Both the position numbers and the translations under genes were made by a program. From contig NZ_CP156082.1 of assembly GCF_039830145.1 (NCBI RefSeq), positions 1,692,001-1,756,000 of the forward strand: a stretch of 64,000 bases of DNA, read 5' to 3'. The number at the start of each line of letters is the position of its first letter. The stretch's first letter is position 1. The DNA is from Croceibacterium sp. TMG7-5b_MA50. GTDB taxonomy: Bacteria; Pseudomonadota; Alphaproteobacteria; Sphingomonadales; Sphingomonadaceae. Of the stretch, positions 28,901 through 37,893 are shown in pieces. The notes under the pieces were generated by a model that worked only from the letters and a program-made list of their open reading frames with translations, was not told the DNA's origin and ran no database searches.

Positions 28901-29920
28901 ATGACCAAGAACATCGGTTTCCTCAGCTTCGGCCATTGGGCGCCGCATGGCCAGTCGCAGACCCGTTCCGCCGCGGACGTGTTGCTGCAATCCATCGACC
29001 TCGCCGTCGCGGCGGAGGAGCTGAGCGTGGATGGCGCCTACTACCGGGTGCACCATTTCGCCCGCCAGCTGGCCAGCCCCTTCCCGCTGCTGGCGGCGGT
29101 GGCCGCGCGCACGAGCCGGATCGAGATCGGTACCGGCGTGATCGACATGCGGTACGAGAACCCGTTCTACATGGTGGAGGATGCCAGCGCCGCCGACCTC
29201 ATCAGCGGCGGCAGGCTCCAGCTCGGCATCAGCCGCGGCTCGCCCGAACAGGTGATCGATGGCTGGCGGCACTTCGGCCATGCACCCAAAGTGGGGGAGA
29301 CGGACGGCGACATGGGTCGGCGGCACGGCGTGACCTTCTACAACCTGCTCAAGGGGGAAGGCTTCGCGCAGCCGAACCCGCGCCCGATGTTCCCCAACCC
29401 GCCGGGCAAGCTGCGGCTGGAGCCCACGTCCGAGACGCTGCGTGACCGCATCTGGTGGGGCAGCGCCAGCAACGCCACCGCGCGCTGGGCGGGCGAGATG
29501 GGCATGAACCTGCAGAGCAGCACGCTGAAAGAGGACGAAAGCGGGGAGCCGTTCCATGTCCAACAAGCCAAGCAGATCCGGCTGTATCGCGAGGCCTACG
29601 CCGCCGCCGGGCACACGCGCACCCCGCGTGTGTCGGTCAGCCGGTCAATCTTCGCCATCACAGACGATCGCGACCGCGCCTATTTCGGGCGCAGCGGCGA
29701 CCAGGATCAGGTCGGCGTGATCGACAATATGCGCGCGGTGTTCGGCCGCAGCTACGCCGCGGAGCCGGACCGGCTGGTGGAGATGCTGCGCGAAGACGAG
29801 GCGATTGCGGAGGCGGATACGTTGTTGCTGACTGTGCCCAACCAGCTGGGCGTGGATTACAACGCGCACGTGCTGGAAAGCATCGTCCAGCATGTCGCCC
29901 CGCCGCTGGGCTGGCGCTGA
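28901..29920 (+). CDS. LLM-class (bacterial luciferase-like) flavin-dependent oxidoreductase
   Basis: A 339-aa TIM-barrel protein of the luciferase-like monooxygenase family, using reduced FMN. Conserved blocks include AEELSVDGAYYRVHHFA, SRIEIGTGVIDMRYENP, GGRLQLGISRGSPEQVIDG and RIWWGSASNATARWAGEMG. These enzymes oxidise diverse substrates and the sequence does not reveal which. I set the start at ATG 28901 (MTKNIGFLSFG) because the first beta strand begins immediately after it. It is divergent from clpB across a 189-nt gap and is followed by a 30-nt hairpin. Confidence 0.88.
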   Translation: MTKNIGFLSFGHWAPHGQSQTRSAADVLLQSIDLAVAAEELSVDGAYYRVHHFARQLASPFPLLAAVAARTSRIEIGTGVIDMRYENPFYMVEDASAADLISGGRLQLGISRGSPEQVIDGWRHFGHAPKVGETDGDMGRRHGVTFYNLLKGEGFAQPNPRPMFPNPPGKLRLEPTSETLRDRIWWGSASNATARWAGEMGMNLQSSTLKEDESGEPFHVQQAKQIRLYREAYAAAGHTRTPRVSVSRSIFAITDDRDRAYFGRSGDQDQVGVIDNMRAVFGRSYAAEPDRLVEMLREDEAIAEADTLLLTVPNQLGVDYNAHVLESIVQHVAPPLGWR

Positions 29921-29928
29921 GCGGACAT

Positions 29929-29959
29929 TGCAACCTGGGGGCGCCGCCCCTAGGTTGCA
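29929..29959 (+). terminator. hairpin after the LLM oxidoreductase gene
   Basis: TGCAACC (29929-29935) pairs with GGTTGCA (29953-29959), extended by T-A and G-T pairs, and GGGG (29938-29941) pairs with CCCC (29947-29950) around CGCCG. Only a weak T-containing tail (TTGTCTC) follows, so termination may be partial, or it may act as a leader hairpin of the next small gene, whose ATG is 18 nt further on. Confidence 0.5.
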
Positions 29960-29977
29960 TTGTCTCTGGAGTGCACG

Positions 29978-30184
29978 ATGCAGATAAATTCGGACCAGTC
30001 GATCGAACGCGCCGGTGCCATCCACCGGCATTTCGGCAGCTGGAACGCCGTCCGCAAGGCCGCGCAGGAGAACGGCTGGTCCTGGGTCCTCAGCACCGCA
30101 GGCGTGACCGAGCCGGAGCCTGACGAGCCGCAGACCTACACCGGCCGTGCCTCGGTCGTGATGCGCCAGCCGGAGAACCGATGA
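29978..30184 (+). CDS. small hypothetical protein (68 aa)
   Basis: Starts at ATG 29978 after a GGAG site. The sequence has a helical start (AIHRHFGSWNAVRKAAQENG) that hints at a short HTH-like or protein-binding helix, then an acidic linker and a basic end. There is no membrane segment or signal peptide. I do not recognise the family. Its stop overlaps the ATG of the next membrane-protein gene (ATGA, 30181-30184), so the two are co-translated and probably work together. Confidence 0.7.
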   Translation: MQINSDQSIERAGAIHRHFGSWNAVRKAAQENGWSWVLSTAGVTEPEPDEPQTYTGRASVVMRQPENR

Positions 30185-30933
30185 GCTTCAGCTATGCGCT
30201 GTTCCTGGTGCTGTTGTTGCTGGCACCGGGATTCAGCGTGTGGGCGGGCCTGCGGCTGGCCGAGTATAACGAGCTTGTATCGCAGGCGCCCGAGCGGCCG
30301 AATTCCACCTTTTCCCTGCTGACCATCATCTTCGGCGCGGTCGCCGGCCATCTCGTGATGGCGACGCTGCTGGCGGCGCAGGAGACGTTCTGCACGCCTG
30401 CCGACATCTGCACCGGCGTGGAGTTCGATCCCAACATCTACCGGGTGATCGTCGCCGGGGAGCAGGCGGAACCTGCGGGGAATGGCTTTGCCGACCTGCC
30501 CGGCTGGTCGATCCCCTACTGGCTGCTCAGCCTCCTGCTGCCGGCCATCCTGACCGGCGCGGCTGCGTTCCGGCTGGGCACATGGCGGTTGATCCGCCGG
30601 CTACGCGAAAGATCGGTATTGGGCTGGTTCCAGCCGTGGATCGAGCGGGCGCGATCGTCCGACCACTTCATCATCGCCTATGTGGTGACCGGCATGACGC
30701 ATGATGGCGCCTATGTCGCCTACGAAGGCGTAGTGGCGAATGTCGCGCTGGACGACAACCGGGCAATCGCCATGATCGTGCTCGACAATTGCGACCGTTT
30801 CCTGGTGCGGATCGACGGCGGGCAGGTGACGCGCATCGATGCGCCGACCTCCATCGGGCTGATCCAGCTGGAGGCACGCAATTGCCTGAACATCGCGCTG
30901 GAACTGCTTGGCAATCCCGGCGCGATGTCCTGA
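30181..30933 (+). CDS. membrane protein of unknown function (possibly DUF6338-like)
   Basis: A 250-aa protein. Hydrophobic helices lie near residues 5-25 (FLVLLLLAPGFSVWAGL), 45-65 (LLTIIFGAVAGHLVMAT) and 118-138 (YWLLSLLLPAILTGAAAF). A cytoplasmic C-terminal part with repeated beta-like segments (AYVAYEGVVANVALDDNRA, IVLDNCDRFLVRIDGGQV) follows, resembling a small SH3-like fold. The layout recalls the DUF6338 family, but that is a tentative memory-based link. It is translationally coupled to the 68-aa gene. The role is unknown. Confidence 0.72.
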   Translation: MSFSYALFLVLLLLAPGFSVWAGLRLAEYNELVSQAPERPNSTFSLLTIIFGAVAGHLVMATLLAAQETFCTPADICTGVEFDPNIYRVIVAGEQAEPAGNGFADLPGWSIPYWLLSLLLPAILTGAAAFRLGTWRLIRRLRERSVLGWFQPWIERARSSDHFIIAYVVTGMTHDGAYVAYEGVVANVALDDNRAIAMIVLDNCDRFLVRIDGGQVTRIDAPTSIGLIQLEARNCLNIALELLGNPGAMS

Positions 30934-30942
30934 CCCATCTCC

Positions 30943-32283
30943 TTACTCGATGTTCTTGCCAAGCTCGCGGTTGATCCACAGTGCGACCAGGGTGCAGACC
31001 GCACCCGACAGCAGGTAGGCGCCCGCCGCGATCAGCCCGAACCGGGCCGACAGCCACAGCGCGGCCAGCGGCGCGAAGCCAGCGCCGAACAGCCAGGCGA
31101 GGTCCGACGTCAGCGCCGATGCGGTATAGCGGTGCCGCTGCGCGAAGCGCGACGACAGCGCGCCCGATGCCTGGCCGAACCCGATGCCCAGCAGCACGAA
31201 GCCGATCACCATGAACACGACCTCGCCCTGCGCGCCGCCATCCAGCAATTGCGGCGCGAAGAAGGAGAACACCGCGATCGCCGCCGCGGTGGCGCCCAGC
31301 AGTGTGCGCCGGCCGATCCGGTCGGCCAGCAGGCCTGATGCGATTACCGACAGCACTCCAATTGCGCCGGCTACCGCCTCGATCACCAGGAACCGGACGG
31401 GGCTCTCCTCCGTGTAGAGGAACACCCAGGACAGCGGATACACCGTGACCATGTGGAACAGCGCAAAGCTGGCGAGCGGGGCGAACGCGCCCGCGATGAT
31501 GACCTTCCACTCCGACCGGATGGTGCTCAAGATCGGCGCCGGCTGCAATTCGCGCTTTTCGAACAGGCTGGCATATTCGGGCGTCACCACGATGCGCAGG
31601 CGCGCGAACAGCGCCACCACATTGATCGCGAAGGCGACGAAGAAGGGGTAACGCCAGCCCCAGCCTAGGAAGTCCTGCGCCGGCAGCACCGACACCAGGA
31701 ACACGAACAGCAGGCTGGCGACGATCAGGCCGATCGGCGCACCCAGCTGCGGGATCATCGCCCACCAGCCACGCCGGCCATCGGGCGCGTTGATCGCCAG
31801 CAGCGATGCCAAGCCATCCCAGGTGCCGCCCAGCGCGAAGCCCTGCCCCAGTCGAAACAGCGCCAGCAGGATCGCGGACCAGGTACCGATCGATTCGTAG
31901 CCGGGCAGGAAGGCGATCACCACCGTGGACACGCCCAGCAGGAACAGCGCCGCCGTCAGCTTGACGCCACGTCCGTAATGCTGGTCGACCCAGGTGAAGA
32001 CCATCGTACCCACGGGTCGCGACAGGAATGCCAGCGCGAAGATCGCGAACGACCACAGCGTGCCCTGCAGCGGGTCCATGTACGGGAACACCAGCTGCGG
32101 GAACACCAGCACGGACGCGATGGCGTAGACGAAGAAGTCGAAGAATTCGGACGTACGGCCGATGATCACGCCGATGGCGATCTCCCCCGGCTCGATCCGG
32201 TGGCCGTGGGGATCGTCCCGATCGGCGTTCACGGCGCGTGCGTCGCGCTCGGCCTCTGTGCTCGGCAGCGTTCCGGCGGCCAT
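30943..32283 (-). CDS. MFS transporter, metabolite:H+ symporter (MHS/ProP-like)
   Basis: A 446-aa carrier with 12 predicted helices. The first helix segment IIGRTSEFFDFFVYAIASVL and the loop after helix 2 are typical of the MHS branch (relatives carry citrate, proline/betaine, alpha-ketoglutarate or shikimate). The middle motif RLGQGFALGGTWDG and the second-half loop LLADRIGRRTLLGATAAA are also present. The substrate is not deducible. It starts at ATG 32283 behind AAGGATC, and its end faces the end of the DUF6338-like gene with only 9 nt between. Confidence 0.85.
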   Translation of the reverse strand: MAAGTLPSTEAERDARAVNADRDDPHGHRIEPGEIAIGVIIGRTSEFFDFFVYAIASVLVFPQLVFPYMDPLQGTLWSFAIFALAFLSRPVGTMVFTWVDQHYGRGVKLTAALFLLGVSTVVIAFLPGYESIGTWSAILLALFRLGQGFALGGTWDGLASLLAINAPDGRRGWWAMIPQLGAPIGLIVASLLFVFLVSVLPAQDFLGWGWRYPFFVAFAINVVALFARLRIVVTPEYASLFEKRELQPAPILSTIRSEWKVIIAGAFAPLASFALFHMVTVYPLSWVFLYTEESPVRFLVIEAVAGAIGVLSVIASGLLADRIGRRTLLGATAAAIAVFSFFAPQLLDGGAQGEVVFMVIGFVLLGIGFGQASGALSSRFAQRHRYTASALTSDLAWLFGAGFAPLAALWLSARFGLIAAGAYLLSGAVCTLVALWINRELGKNIE

Positions 32284-32475
32284 GGTGATCCTTCTTCTTC
32301 TGGCGTGCTTGCGCGTAAGCGCCCGCCTTTAACCGGCAGCGGGCAGGATGCAAACCGCATTGCTGCACTGCGGCGATAATCGGGCTGCGCATTTGAATGC
32401 GCTGCGGCGAGACGATGAACGATTGGACAAATTGTCCTATGTGCAATGCAACATCATGCTGGTAGGCGGTCGCCC

Positions 32476-33651
32476 ATGCTGACGATTCCGAACACCGGCC
32501 CGACGCTCGGCCGCCTGCTTCGCCGCACCCTGCCCGTGCTTGCCACCCTGCCGCTGCTGGCTGGTTGTGGCGAGCTGATCGTGCTCGATCCCGCCGGCGA
32601 CGTGGCGCGCCAGCAGGGCAACCTGGTGGTGATCTCCACCGCGCTGATGCTGTTGATCGTGGCGCCGGTCATGGCGGCGACCGCCTGGTTCGCGTGGAAG
32701 TACCGCGCGGCCAACACCGACGCGAAGTACACGCCGGACTGGGACCATTCCACCCAGCTGGAGCTGCTGATCTGGGCCGCGCCGCTGCTGATCATCATCT
32801 GCCTGGGAGCGCTGACCTGGGTCAGCACCCACCTGCTCGACCCTTACCGGCCGCTCTCCTCGGGCGGGTCCGCCTCCCCTGCGGGGCCGGGGCAGGAACT
32901 GTCCGCGCCGCTGGAGGTGCAGGTGGTCGCGCTCGATTGGAAGTGGCTGTTCATCTACCCGGAACAGGGCATCGCCACCGTCAACGAATTCGCCGCGCCG
33001 GTGGACCGGCCGATCCGCTTCCGCATCTCCGGCTCGTCGGTGATGAACAGCTTCTACATTCCCGCCATGGCGGGAATGATCTACGCCATGCCCGGCATGG
33101 AGACCAAGCTGCATGGCGAGTTCGACCAGGCTGGCACGTTCGAAGGGCTGTCCGCCCAATATTCGGGGGCAGGCTTCTCCAACATGCGCTTCGCCGTGCG
33201 CAGCATGCCCGCCGCAGACTTCGACAGCTGGGTGCAGCAGGTGCGCACCAGCACCGGCCAGCTGACGCGCGCCGCCTACCTCCAGCTCGAACAGCCGAGC
33301 GAGAAGGTGCCGCCGATGTACTTCGCCGCCGTGGAACCGCAGTTGTTTGACCTGGTGGTCAACATGTGCGTCGATGCCGACAAGATGTGCGCGCACGAGA
33401 TGATGGCCATCGACGAGCGGGGCGGCCTGGGCCTCGCCGGCATCCACAACGTCCGCCGCCTGGCTTACGACAAGTATGCCGGTCGCGGCAGCGGCGGGGA
33501 CAGCCTGCTGCTGGCCGATGGCAGCCGCTACGTCCAGGCGACGTGCCTGGCCCAGCTCGACCCGGTCGAGGGCGGCCTGCTCGACCCGGTCAACCTCGCC
33601 CCGCTGACCGGCGCCGGCCTGTCGCGTCCCAGCACGCTGGCGTCGCTGTGA
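32476..33651 (+). CDS. cyoA: cytochrome bo3-type ubiquinol oxidase subunit II
   Basis: A 391-aa inner-membrane lipoprotein subunit. The signal has the lipobox LLAGC (Cys about 32), followed by two helices and a periplasmic cupredoxin domain. The Cu-A cysteines of cytochrome c oxidases are absent, and the region reads SAQYSGAGFSNMRF, as expected for a quinol oxidase. WDHSTQLELLIWAAPLLI and FIYPEQGIATVNEFAAP are family blocks. A start at ATG 32446 is possible; ATG 32476 was chosen because it gives a normal-length lipoprotein signal. It opens the cyo operon. Confidence 0.93.
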   Translation: MLTIPNTGPTLGRLLRRTLPVLATLPLLAGCGELIVLDPAGDVARQQGNLVVISTALMLLIVAPVMAATAWFAWKYRAANTDAKYTPDWDHSTQLELLIWAAPLLIIICLGALTWVSTHLLDPYRPLSSGGSASPAGPGQELSAPLEVQVVALDWKWLFIYPEQGIATVNEFAAPVDRPIRFRISGSSVMNSFYIPAMAGMIYAMPGMETKLHGEFDQAGTFEGLSAQYSGAGFSNMRFAVRSMPAADFDSWVQQVRTSTGQLTRAAYLQLEQPSEKVPPMYFAAVEPQLFDLVVNMCVDADKMCAHEMMAIDERGGLGLAGIHNVRRLAYDKYAGRGSGGDSLLLADGSRYVQATCLAQLDPVEGGLLDPVNLAPLTGAGLSRPSTLASL

Positions 33652-33673
33652 CGCGCGCGGAAGGTACAAGATC

Positions 33674-33934
33674 ATGAACAACCAACGCCCGCCCAGTTCG
33701 CGCCGGCTCGGCCGTGCGGCCATCGTGGTGCTCGCGCTGCTCGCGGCCATGGGCGCCATCACCTTCGTCGGCATGAACATCTGGCACGCGACGGAGGTGG
33801 CCGAGGAAGAGGCCACCGGCGACACCGGCGCGACCGAGCATACGCCGCCCAATTACGTCGACCACAACGACGTGCCCGAACATGACCCGGGCGTCCCCAA
33901 GGACCTGACACAGAGCGACCAGACGCAGCCATGA
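33674..33934 (+). CDS. small membrane protein between cyoA and cyoB
   Basis: An 86-aa protein with a basic N-terminus, one membrane helix ([19 protein letters not shown]) and an acidic, periplasmic or cytoplasmic tail rich in Glu, Asp and Pro. GGAAGG lies 9 nt before the ATG. Its stop overlaps the cyoB start as ATGA (33931-33934), so it is translationally coupled to the catalytic subunit. I do not recognise the family. Position suggests an accessory or assembly subunit of the quinol oxidase. Confidence 0.78.
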   Translation: MNNQRPPSSRRLGRAAIVVLALLAAMGAITFVGMNIWHATEVAEEEATGDTGATEHTPPNYVDHNDVPEHDPGVPKDLTQSDQTQP

Positions 33935-35967
33935 CCCCGCATCCCGCACCCGAAGCCGGCCCCATCCTGGGCCGCCTCTCGCTCGAGGCGATTCCGCTGC
34001 ACGAGCCGATCCTGATCGTCACCTTCGGCGCGGTCGCCATCGGCGGCATCGCCATGCTGGCGCTGCTGACCAAGTTCCGCCTGTGGGGCTATCTCTGGAA
34101 CGAATGGTTCACCAGCGTGGACCACAAGAAGATCGGCATCATGTACATGGTGCTGGGCCTCGTCATGTTCCTGCGCGGTTTCGCCGACGCGCTGATGATG
34201 CGTCTGCAGCAGGCGATCGCATTCGGCGGGTCGGAAGGCTACCTGAACGCCCATCACTACGACCAGGTGTTCACCGCCCATGGCGTGATCATGATCTTCT
34301 TCGTGGCGATGCCGTTCGTCACGGGCCTGATGAACTACGTCGTGCCGCTGCAGATCGGCGCGCGCGACGTGTCGTTCCCGTTCCTCAACAATTTCAGCTT
34401 CTGGATGACCACCGCGGGCGCCGTGCTGGTGATGATGAGCCTGTTCATCGGCGAATTCGCGCAGACCGGGTGGCTCGCCTACCCGCCGCTGTCGGGCATC
34501 GCCTACAGCCCCAATGTCGGCGTCGACTACTACCTGTGGTCGCTGCAGATCGCGGGCGTCGGCACGACGCTGTCGGGCATCAACCTGATCGTCACCATCC
34601 TGAAGCTGCGCGCGCCGGGCATGGGCCTGATGAAGATGCCGATCTTCACCTGGACCAGCCTGTGCACCAACATCCTGATCGTCGCCTCCTTCCCGGTCCT
34701 GACCGCGGTGCTCGCTCTGCTGAGCCTGGACCGCTATGTCGGCACCAACTTCTTCACGAACGACTTCGGCGGCAGCGCCATGATGTACGTGAACCTGATC
34801 TGGATCTGGGGCCACCCGGAGGTCTACATCCTGATCCTGCCGCTGTTCGGCGTGTTCAGCGAGGTGACCAGCACGTTCAGCGGCAAGCGCCTGTTCGGCT
34901 ATACCTCCATGGTCTACGCCACGATCGTCATCATGATCCTGAGCTACCTGGTGTGGCTGCACCACTTCTTCACCATGGGTAGCGGTGCGTCGGTGAACAG
35001 CTTCTTCGGCATCACCACCATGATCATCTCGATCCCGACGGGGGCGAAGCTCTTCAACTGGCTGTTCACCATGTATCGCGGCCGCATCCGGTACGAACTG
35101 CCGATGATGTGGACGGTCGCCTTCATGCTGACCTTCACGGTCGGCGGGATGACGGGCGTGCTGCTGGCGGTGCCGCCGGCGGACTTCGTGCTGCACAACT
35201 CGCTGTTCCTGATCGCGCACTTCCACAACGTGATCATCGGCGGCGTGCTGTTCGGCATCTTCGCCGCGATCAACTTCTGGTGGCCCAAGGCGTTCGGCTA
35301 CAAGCTCAACACCTTCTGGGGCAAGGTCAGCTTCTGGTGCTGGGTCCCGGGCTTCTGGGTGGCGTTCACCCCGCTCTACATCATGGGCCTGATGGGCGTG
35401 ACCCGCCGGATGCGCGTGTTCGACGATCCCGACCTGCAGATCTGGTTCGTGATCGCCGCCATCGGTGCGGCCATGATCGCGGCCGGCATCGGCGCCATGC
35501 TGGTGCAGTTCGCCGTCAGCATCTGGAAGCGAGAGGAGCTGCGTGACGAGAGTGGCGACCCGTGGAATGGCCGTACGCTGGAATGGGCGACCAGCTCGCC
35601 CCCGCCGGAGTACAACTTCGCCTTCACGCCGGTGATCCATGACCTGGACGCATGGTACGACATGAAGAACCGCCACGCCGATCGCCCGATCGAAGGGTTC
35701 CGCGACATCCACATGCCCAAGGGCACGGGTGCGGGCGTGATCCTGGCCGGTATCAGCCTGGTCGCAGGGTTTGCGCTGGTGTGGCACATCTGGTGGCTGG
35801 CCGCGCTCGGCCTGATCGGGTTGGTCGCCGCGGCGATCTACCACACCTTCAACTATGACCGCGACTTCCACATCCCCGCCGCGCATGTGGCCGAAGTGGA
35901 GGCGGCGCGGTCGCGGCAGCTGGACGGACTGCGCGCCCGCGAAGCGCAGCCGGCAGCAGGAGCATAA
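33931..35967 (+). CDS. cyoB: cytochrome bo3-type ubiquinol oxidase subunit I
   Basis: The 678-aa heme-copper catalytic subunit, reducing O2 with ubiquinol and pumping protons. The metal ligands are all visible: the low-spin heme His in [11 protein letters not shown], the Cu-B His cross-linked with Tyr in [12 protein letters not shown], the His pair in WLHHFFTMG, and the two His of [10 protein letters not shown] that bind the heme. The N-terminal helix and the C-terminal extension after residue 550 are typical of bo3 enzymes. It is co-translated with the preceding small membrane protein and followed after 5 nt by cyoC. Confidence 0.97.
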   Translation: MTPHPAPEAGPILGRLSLEAIPLHEPILIVTFGAVAIGGIAMLALLTKFRLWGYLWNEWFTSVDHKKIGIMYMVLGLVMFLRGFADALMMRLQQAIAFGGSEGYLNAHHYDQVFTAHGVIMIFFVAMPFVTGLMNYVVPLQIGARDVSFPFLNNFSFWMTTAGAVLVMMSLFIGEFAQTGWLAYPPLSGIAYSPNVGVDYYLWSLQIAGVGTTLSGINLIVTILKLRAPGMGLMKMPIFTWTSLCTNILIVASFPVLTAVLALLSLDRYVGTNFFTNDFGGSAMMYVNLIWIWGHPEVYILILPLFGVFSEVTSTFSGKRLFGYTSMVYATIVIMILSYLVWLHHFFTMGSGASVNSFFGITTMIISIPTGAKLFNWLFTMYRGRIRYELPMMWTVAFMLTFTVGGMTGVLLAVPPADFVLHNSLFLIAHFHNVIIGGVLFGIFAAINFWWPKAFGYKLNTFWGKVSFWCWVPGFWVAFTPLYIMGLMGVTRRMRVFDDPDLQIWFVIAAIGAAMIAAGIGAMLVQFAVSIWKREELRDESGDPWNGRTLEWATSSPPPEYNFAFTPVIHDLDAWYDMKNRHADRPIEGFRDIHMPKGTGAGVILAGISLVAGFALVWHIWWLAALGLIGLVAAAIYHTFNYDRDFHIPAAHVAEVEAARSRQLDGLRAREAQPAAGA

Positions 35968-35972
35968 GCGCG

Positions 35973-36638
35973 ATGAGCAGCACCGACTGGGCGATCACCG
36001 CACCGGGACCGGCCCCGCACACGGAAGAGAAGGAGGGGCAGCCCATCCGCTTCTACGAGCTGGACGAGCACGCCCATCCCGAAGGCTACAGCACCATGCT
36101 GGGCTTCTGGATCTACCTGATGAGCGACTGCCTCATCTTCGCCATCCTGTTCGCCTGCTACGGCGTTCTGGGCGGTAACTACGCCGCGGGGCCGGGTCCA
36201 CGCGACCTGTTCGAACTGCCGCTGATCGCGGTGAATACTGCGATGCTGCTGTTTTCCTCCATCACGTATGGCTTCGCCATGCTGTCGATGCAGGCGAACA
36301 AGCTGCGCGCCACGCAGGGCTGGCTGGCGGTGACCGGGCTGTTCGGCCTCGCCTTCCTGGGTATCGAGCTGTACGAGTTCCAGCACCTGATCCACATCGG
36401 CGCCGGGCCGCAGCGCAGCGCATTCCTGTCGGCCTTCTTCACGCTGGTCGGCACGCACGGCCTTCACGTCACTTTCGGCCTGATCTGGCTGGTGACGCTG
36501 ATCGTCCAGCTCAACAACCGTGGCCTGATCGCCGCCAACCAGCGCCGGGTCGCATGCCTCAGCATGTTCTGGCACTTCCTGGATGTCGTGTGGATCGGCG
36601 TCTTCACCGTTGTCTACCTGATGGGGATGCTGCGATGA
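35973..36638 (+). CDS. cyoC: cytochrome bo3-type ubiquinol oxidase subunit III
   Basis: A 221-aa membrane subunit with five helices. The family segments [19 protein letters not shown] near residue 40 and [17 protein letters not shown] near residue 155 are clear, as is the terminal [20 protein letters not shown]. It supports stability of subunit I. It lies 5 nt after cyoB and overlaps cyoD by 4 nt. Confidence 0.95.
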   Translation: MSSTDWAITAPGPAPHTEEKEGQPIRFYELDEHAHPEGYSTMLGFWIYLMSDCLIFAILFACYGVLGGNYAAGPGPRDLFELPLIAVNTAMLLFSSITYGFAMLSMQANKLRATQGWLAVTGLFGLAFLGIELYEFQHLIHIGAGPQRSAFLSAFFTLVGTHGLHVTFGLIWLVTLIVQLNNRGLIAANQRRVACLSMFWHFLDVVWIGVFTVVYLMGMLR

Positions 36639-37117
36639 GCAACACCACCTACAACCCCGACCACGCCGACAATCCGTCCCACCCGGCGCACCGTCCCACC
36701 GGGCCGATCCCGGCCGCGACCGAAACCGGGCACGAGGCTGGCCACGGCGCGCATCACGACGGGCAGCATGGCGGCCACGCCGTGGCGGAACTGCCGCACG
36801 CGACCATGCGCGACTACGTCATCGGCTTCGTGCTGTCGGTCGTGCTGACCGCGATCCCGTTCGCGCTGGTGATGAACGGCACCTTCTCCGCCGCCGTGAC
36901 CGCCGCCATCATCACCATCTTCGCGGTGGTGCAGATCGTCGTCCACATGGTCTACTTCCTGCACATGAATCCCAAGGCGGAGAATGGCTGGACGCTGTCC
37001 ACGCTGGTCTTCACCGTGATCGTCGTCGTCATCATGCTGTCGGGTTCGCTGTGGGTGATGAGCCACCTGCACAACAACATGATGCCGCAGCCGCACGACG
37101 TTTCGCAGCTGCCGTGA
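36635..37117 (+). CDS. cyoD: cytochrome bo3-type ubiquinol oxidase subunit IV with His-rich N-terminal extension
   Basis: A 160-aa protein. The C-terminal part, from about residue 58, is a normal CyoD with three helices ([58 protein letters not shown]). Ahead of it is an extra soluble segment of about 55 residues holding eleven histidines, including [17 protein letters not shown]. Usual CyoD proteins are near 110-130 aa, so the extension is unusual and could bind metal. ATG 36635 overlaps the cyoC stop, which supports this start. Confidence 0.9.
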   Translation: MSNTTYNPDHADNPSHPAHRPTGPIPAATETGHEAGHGAHHDGQHGGHAVAELPHATMRDYVIGFVLSVVLTAIPFALVMNGTFSAAVTAAIITIFAVVQIVVHMVYFLHMNPKAENGWTLSTLVFTVIVVVIMLSGSLWVMSHLHNNMMPQPHDVSQLP

Positions 37118-37136
37118 TCGTGTGGCGGGGCCGGAC

Positions 37137-37874
37137 ATGACCGATCGCCCCGCCACGACCACAGCGCGCGGCCGCGGCGCCGGGCGCTGGGTCATCGCTG
37201 CGATTGCGTTGCTGCTGGCGGCTTTGTGTGTCTCGCTGGCCGTGTGGCAGGTGCAGCGCCGCACCTGGAAGCACCAGTTGATCGAGGCGGTGGAGACCCG
37301 CGCGACCGCCATCCCCGTCATTGCGCCGGGTCCCGACCGCTGGCCCGCCATTACCGAGAATGACGACGTGTACCGGCGGCTCACCGCCACGGGTACGTTC
37401 CGCCATGACCGGGAGGTGCTGGTGCAGGCGGTGACCGATCTTGGCGGCGGGTTCTGGGTGATGACGCCGCTCACGACGGATAGTGGCTTCACCGTCCTGG
37501 TCAATCGCGGCTTCGTCCCCCGTGACCGGACAGATCCGGCCAACCGCGCCGCCGGCAATCCGGCCGGCCCGGTCACGGTCACGGGCCTCCTCAGGATCAC
37601 GGAGCCGGGCGGCGGCTTCCTGCGCAGCAACGATCCCGCCGCCGGCCGCTGGTTCAGCCGGGACGTGGCCGCGATCGCGCGGGCTCAGGCGTTGGGCCCT
37701 GTCGCCCCCTATTTCATCGATGCGGACGGCACCGGCAATGCCGGCGGCTATCCGGTGGGCGGCCTCACTGTCCTGAACTTCCCGGACAACCATCTGCCTT
37801 ATGCCCTGACCTGGGCGGCGCTGGCCGGCCTGTGCCTGTTCGCGGCCTGGCGGGTCTTGCGCCTGCCCCGCTGA
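37137..37874 (+). CDS. SURF1-family oxidase assembly protein
   Basis: A 245-aa protein with the SURF1 layout: an N-terminal helix (WVIAAIALLLAALCVSLAVW), the signature WQVQRRTWKHQLIEAVETRA, a periplasmic domain with VLVNRGFVPRDR, and a C-terminal helix preceded by NFPDNHLPYALTWAALAG. SURF1 proteins help insert heme into heme-copper oxidases. Placed directly after cyoD by 19 nt, it probably serves this quinol oxidase. ATG 37137 follows GGCGGGG; a GTG at 37122 is an alternative. Confidence 0.9.
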   Translation: MTDRPATTTARGRGAGRWVIAAIALLLAALCVSLAVWQVQRRTWKHQLIEAVETRATAIPVIAPGPDRWPAITENDDVYRRLTATGTFRHDREVLVQAVTDLGGGFWVMTPLTTDSGFTVLVNRGFVPRDRTDPANRAAGNPAGPVTVTGLLRITEPGGGFLRSNDPAAGRWFSRDVAAIARAQALGPVAPYFIDADGTGNAGGYPVGGLTVLNFPDNHLPYALTWAALAGLCLFAAWRVLRLPR

Positions 37875-37893
37875 TCGCGGCACAATCGGCCAC

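Noticed and set aside
33853-35886. A 677-codon minus-strand frame opposite cyoB
   Set aside because: Product is dominated by His, Asp, Glu and Arg, the expected antisense of a membrane protein gene; no motif.
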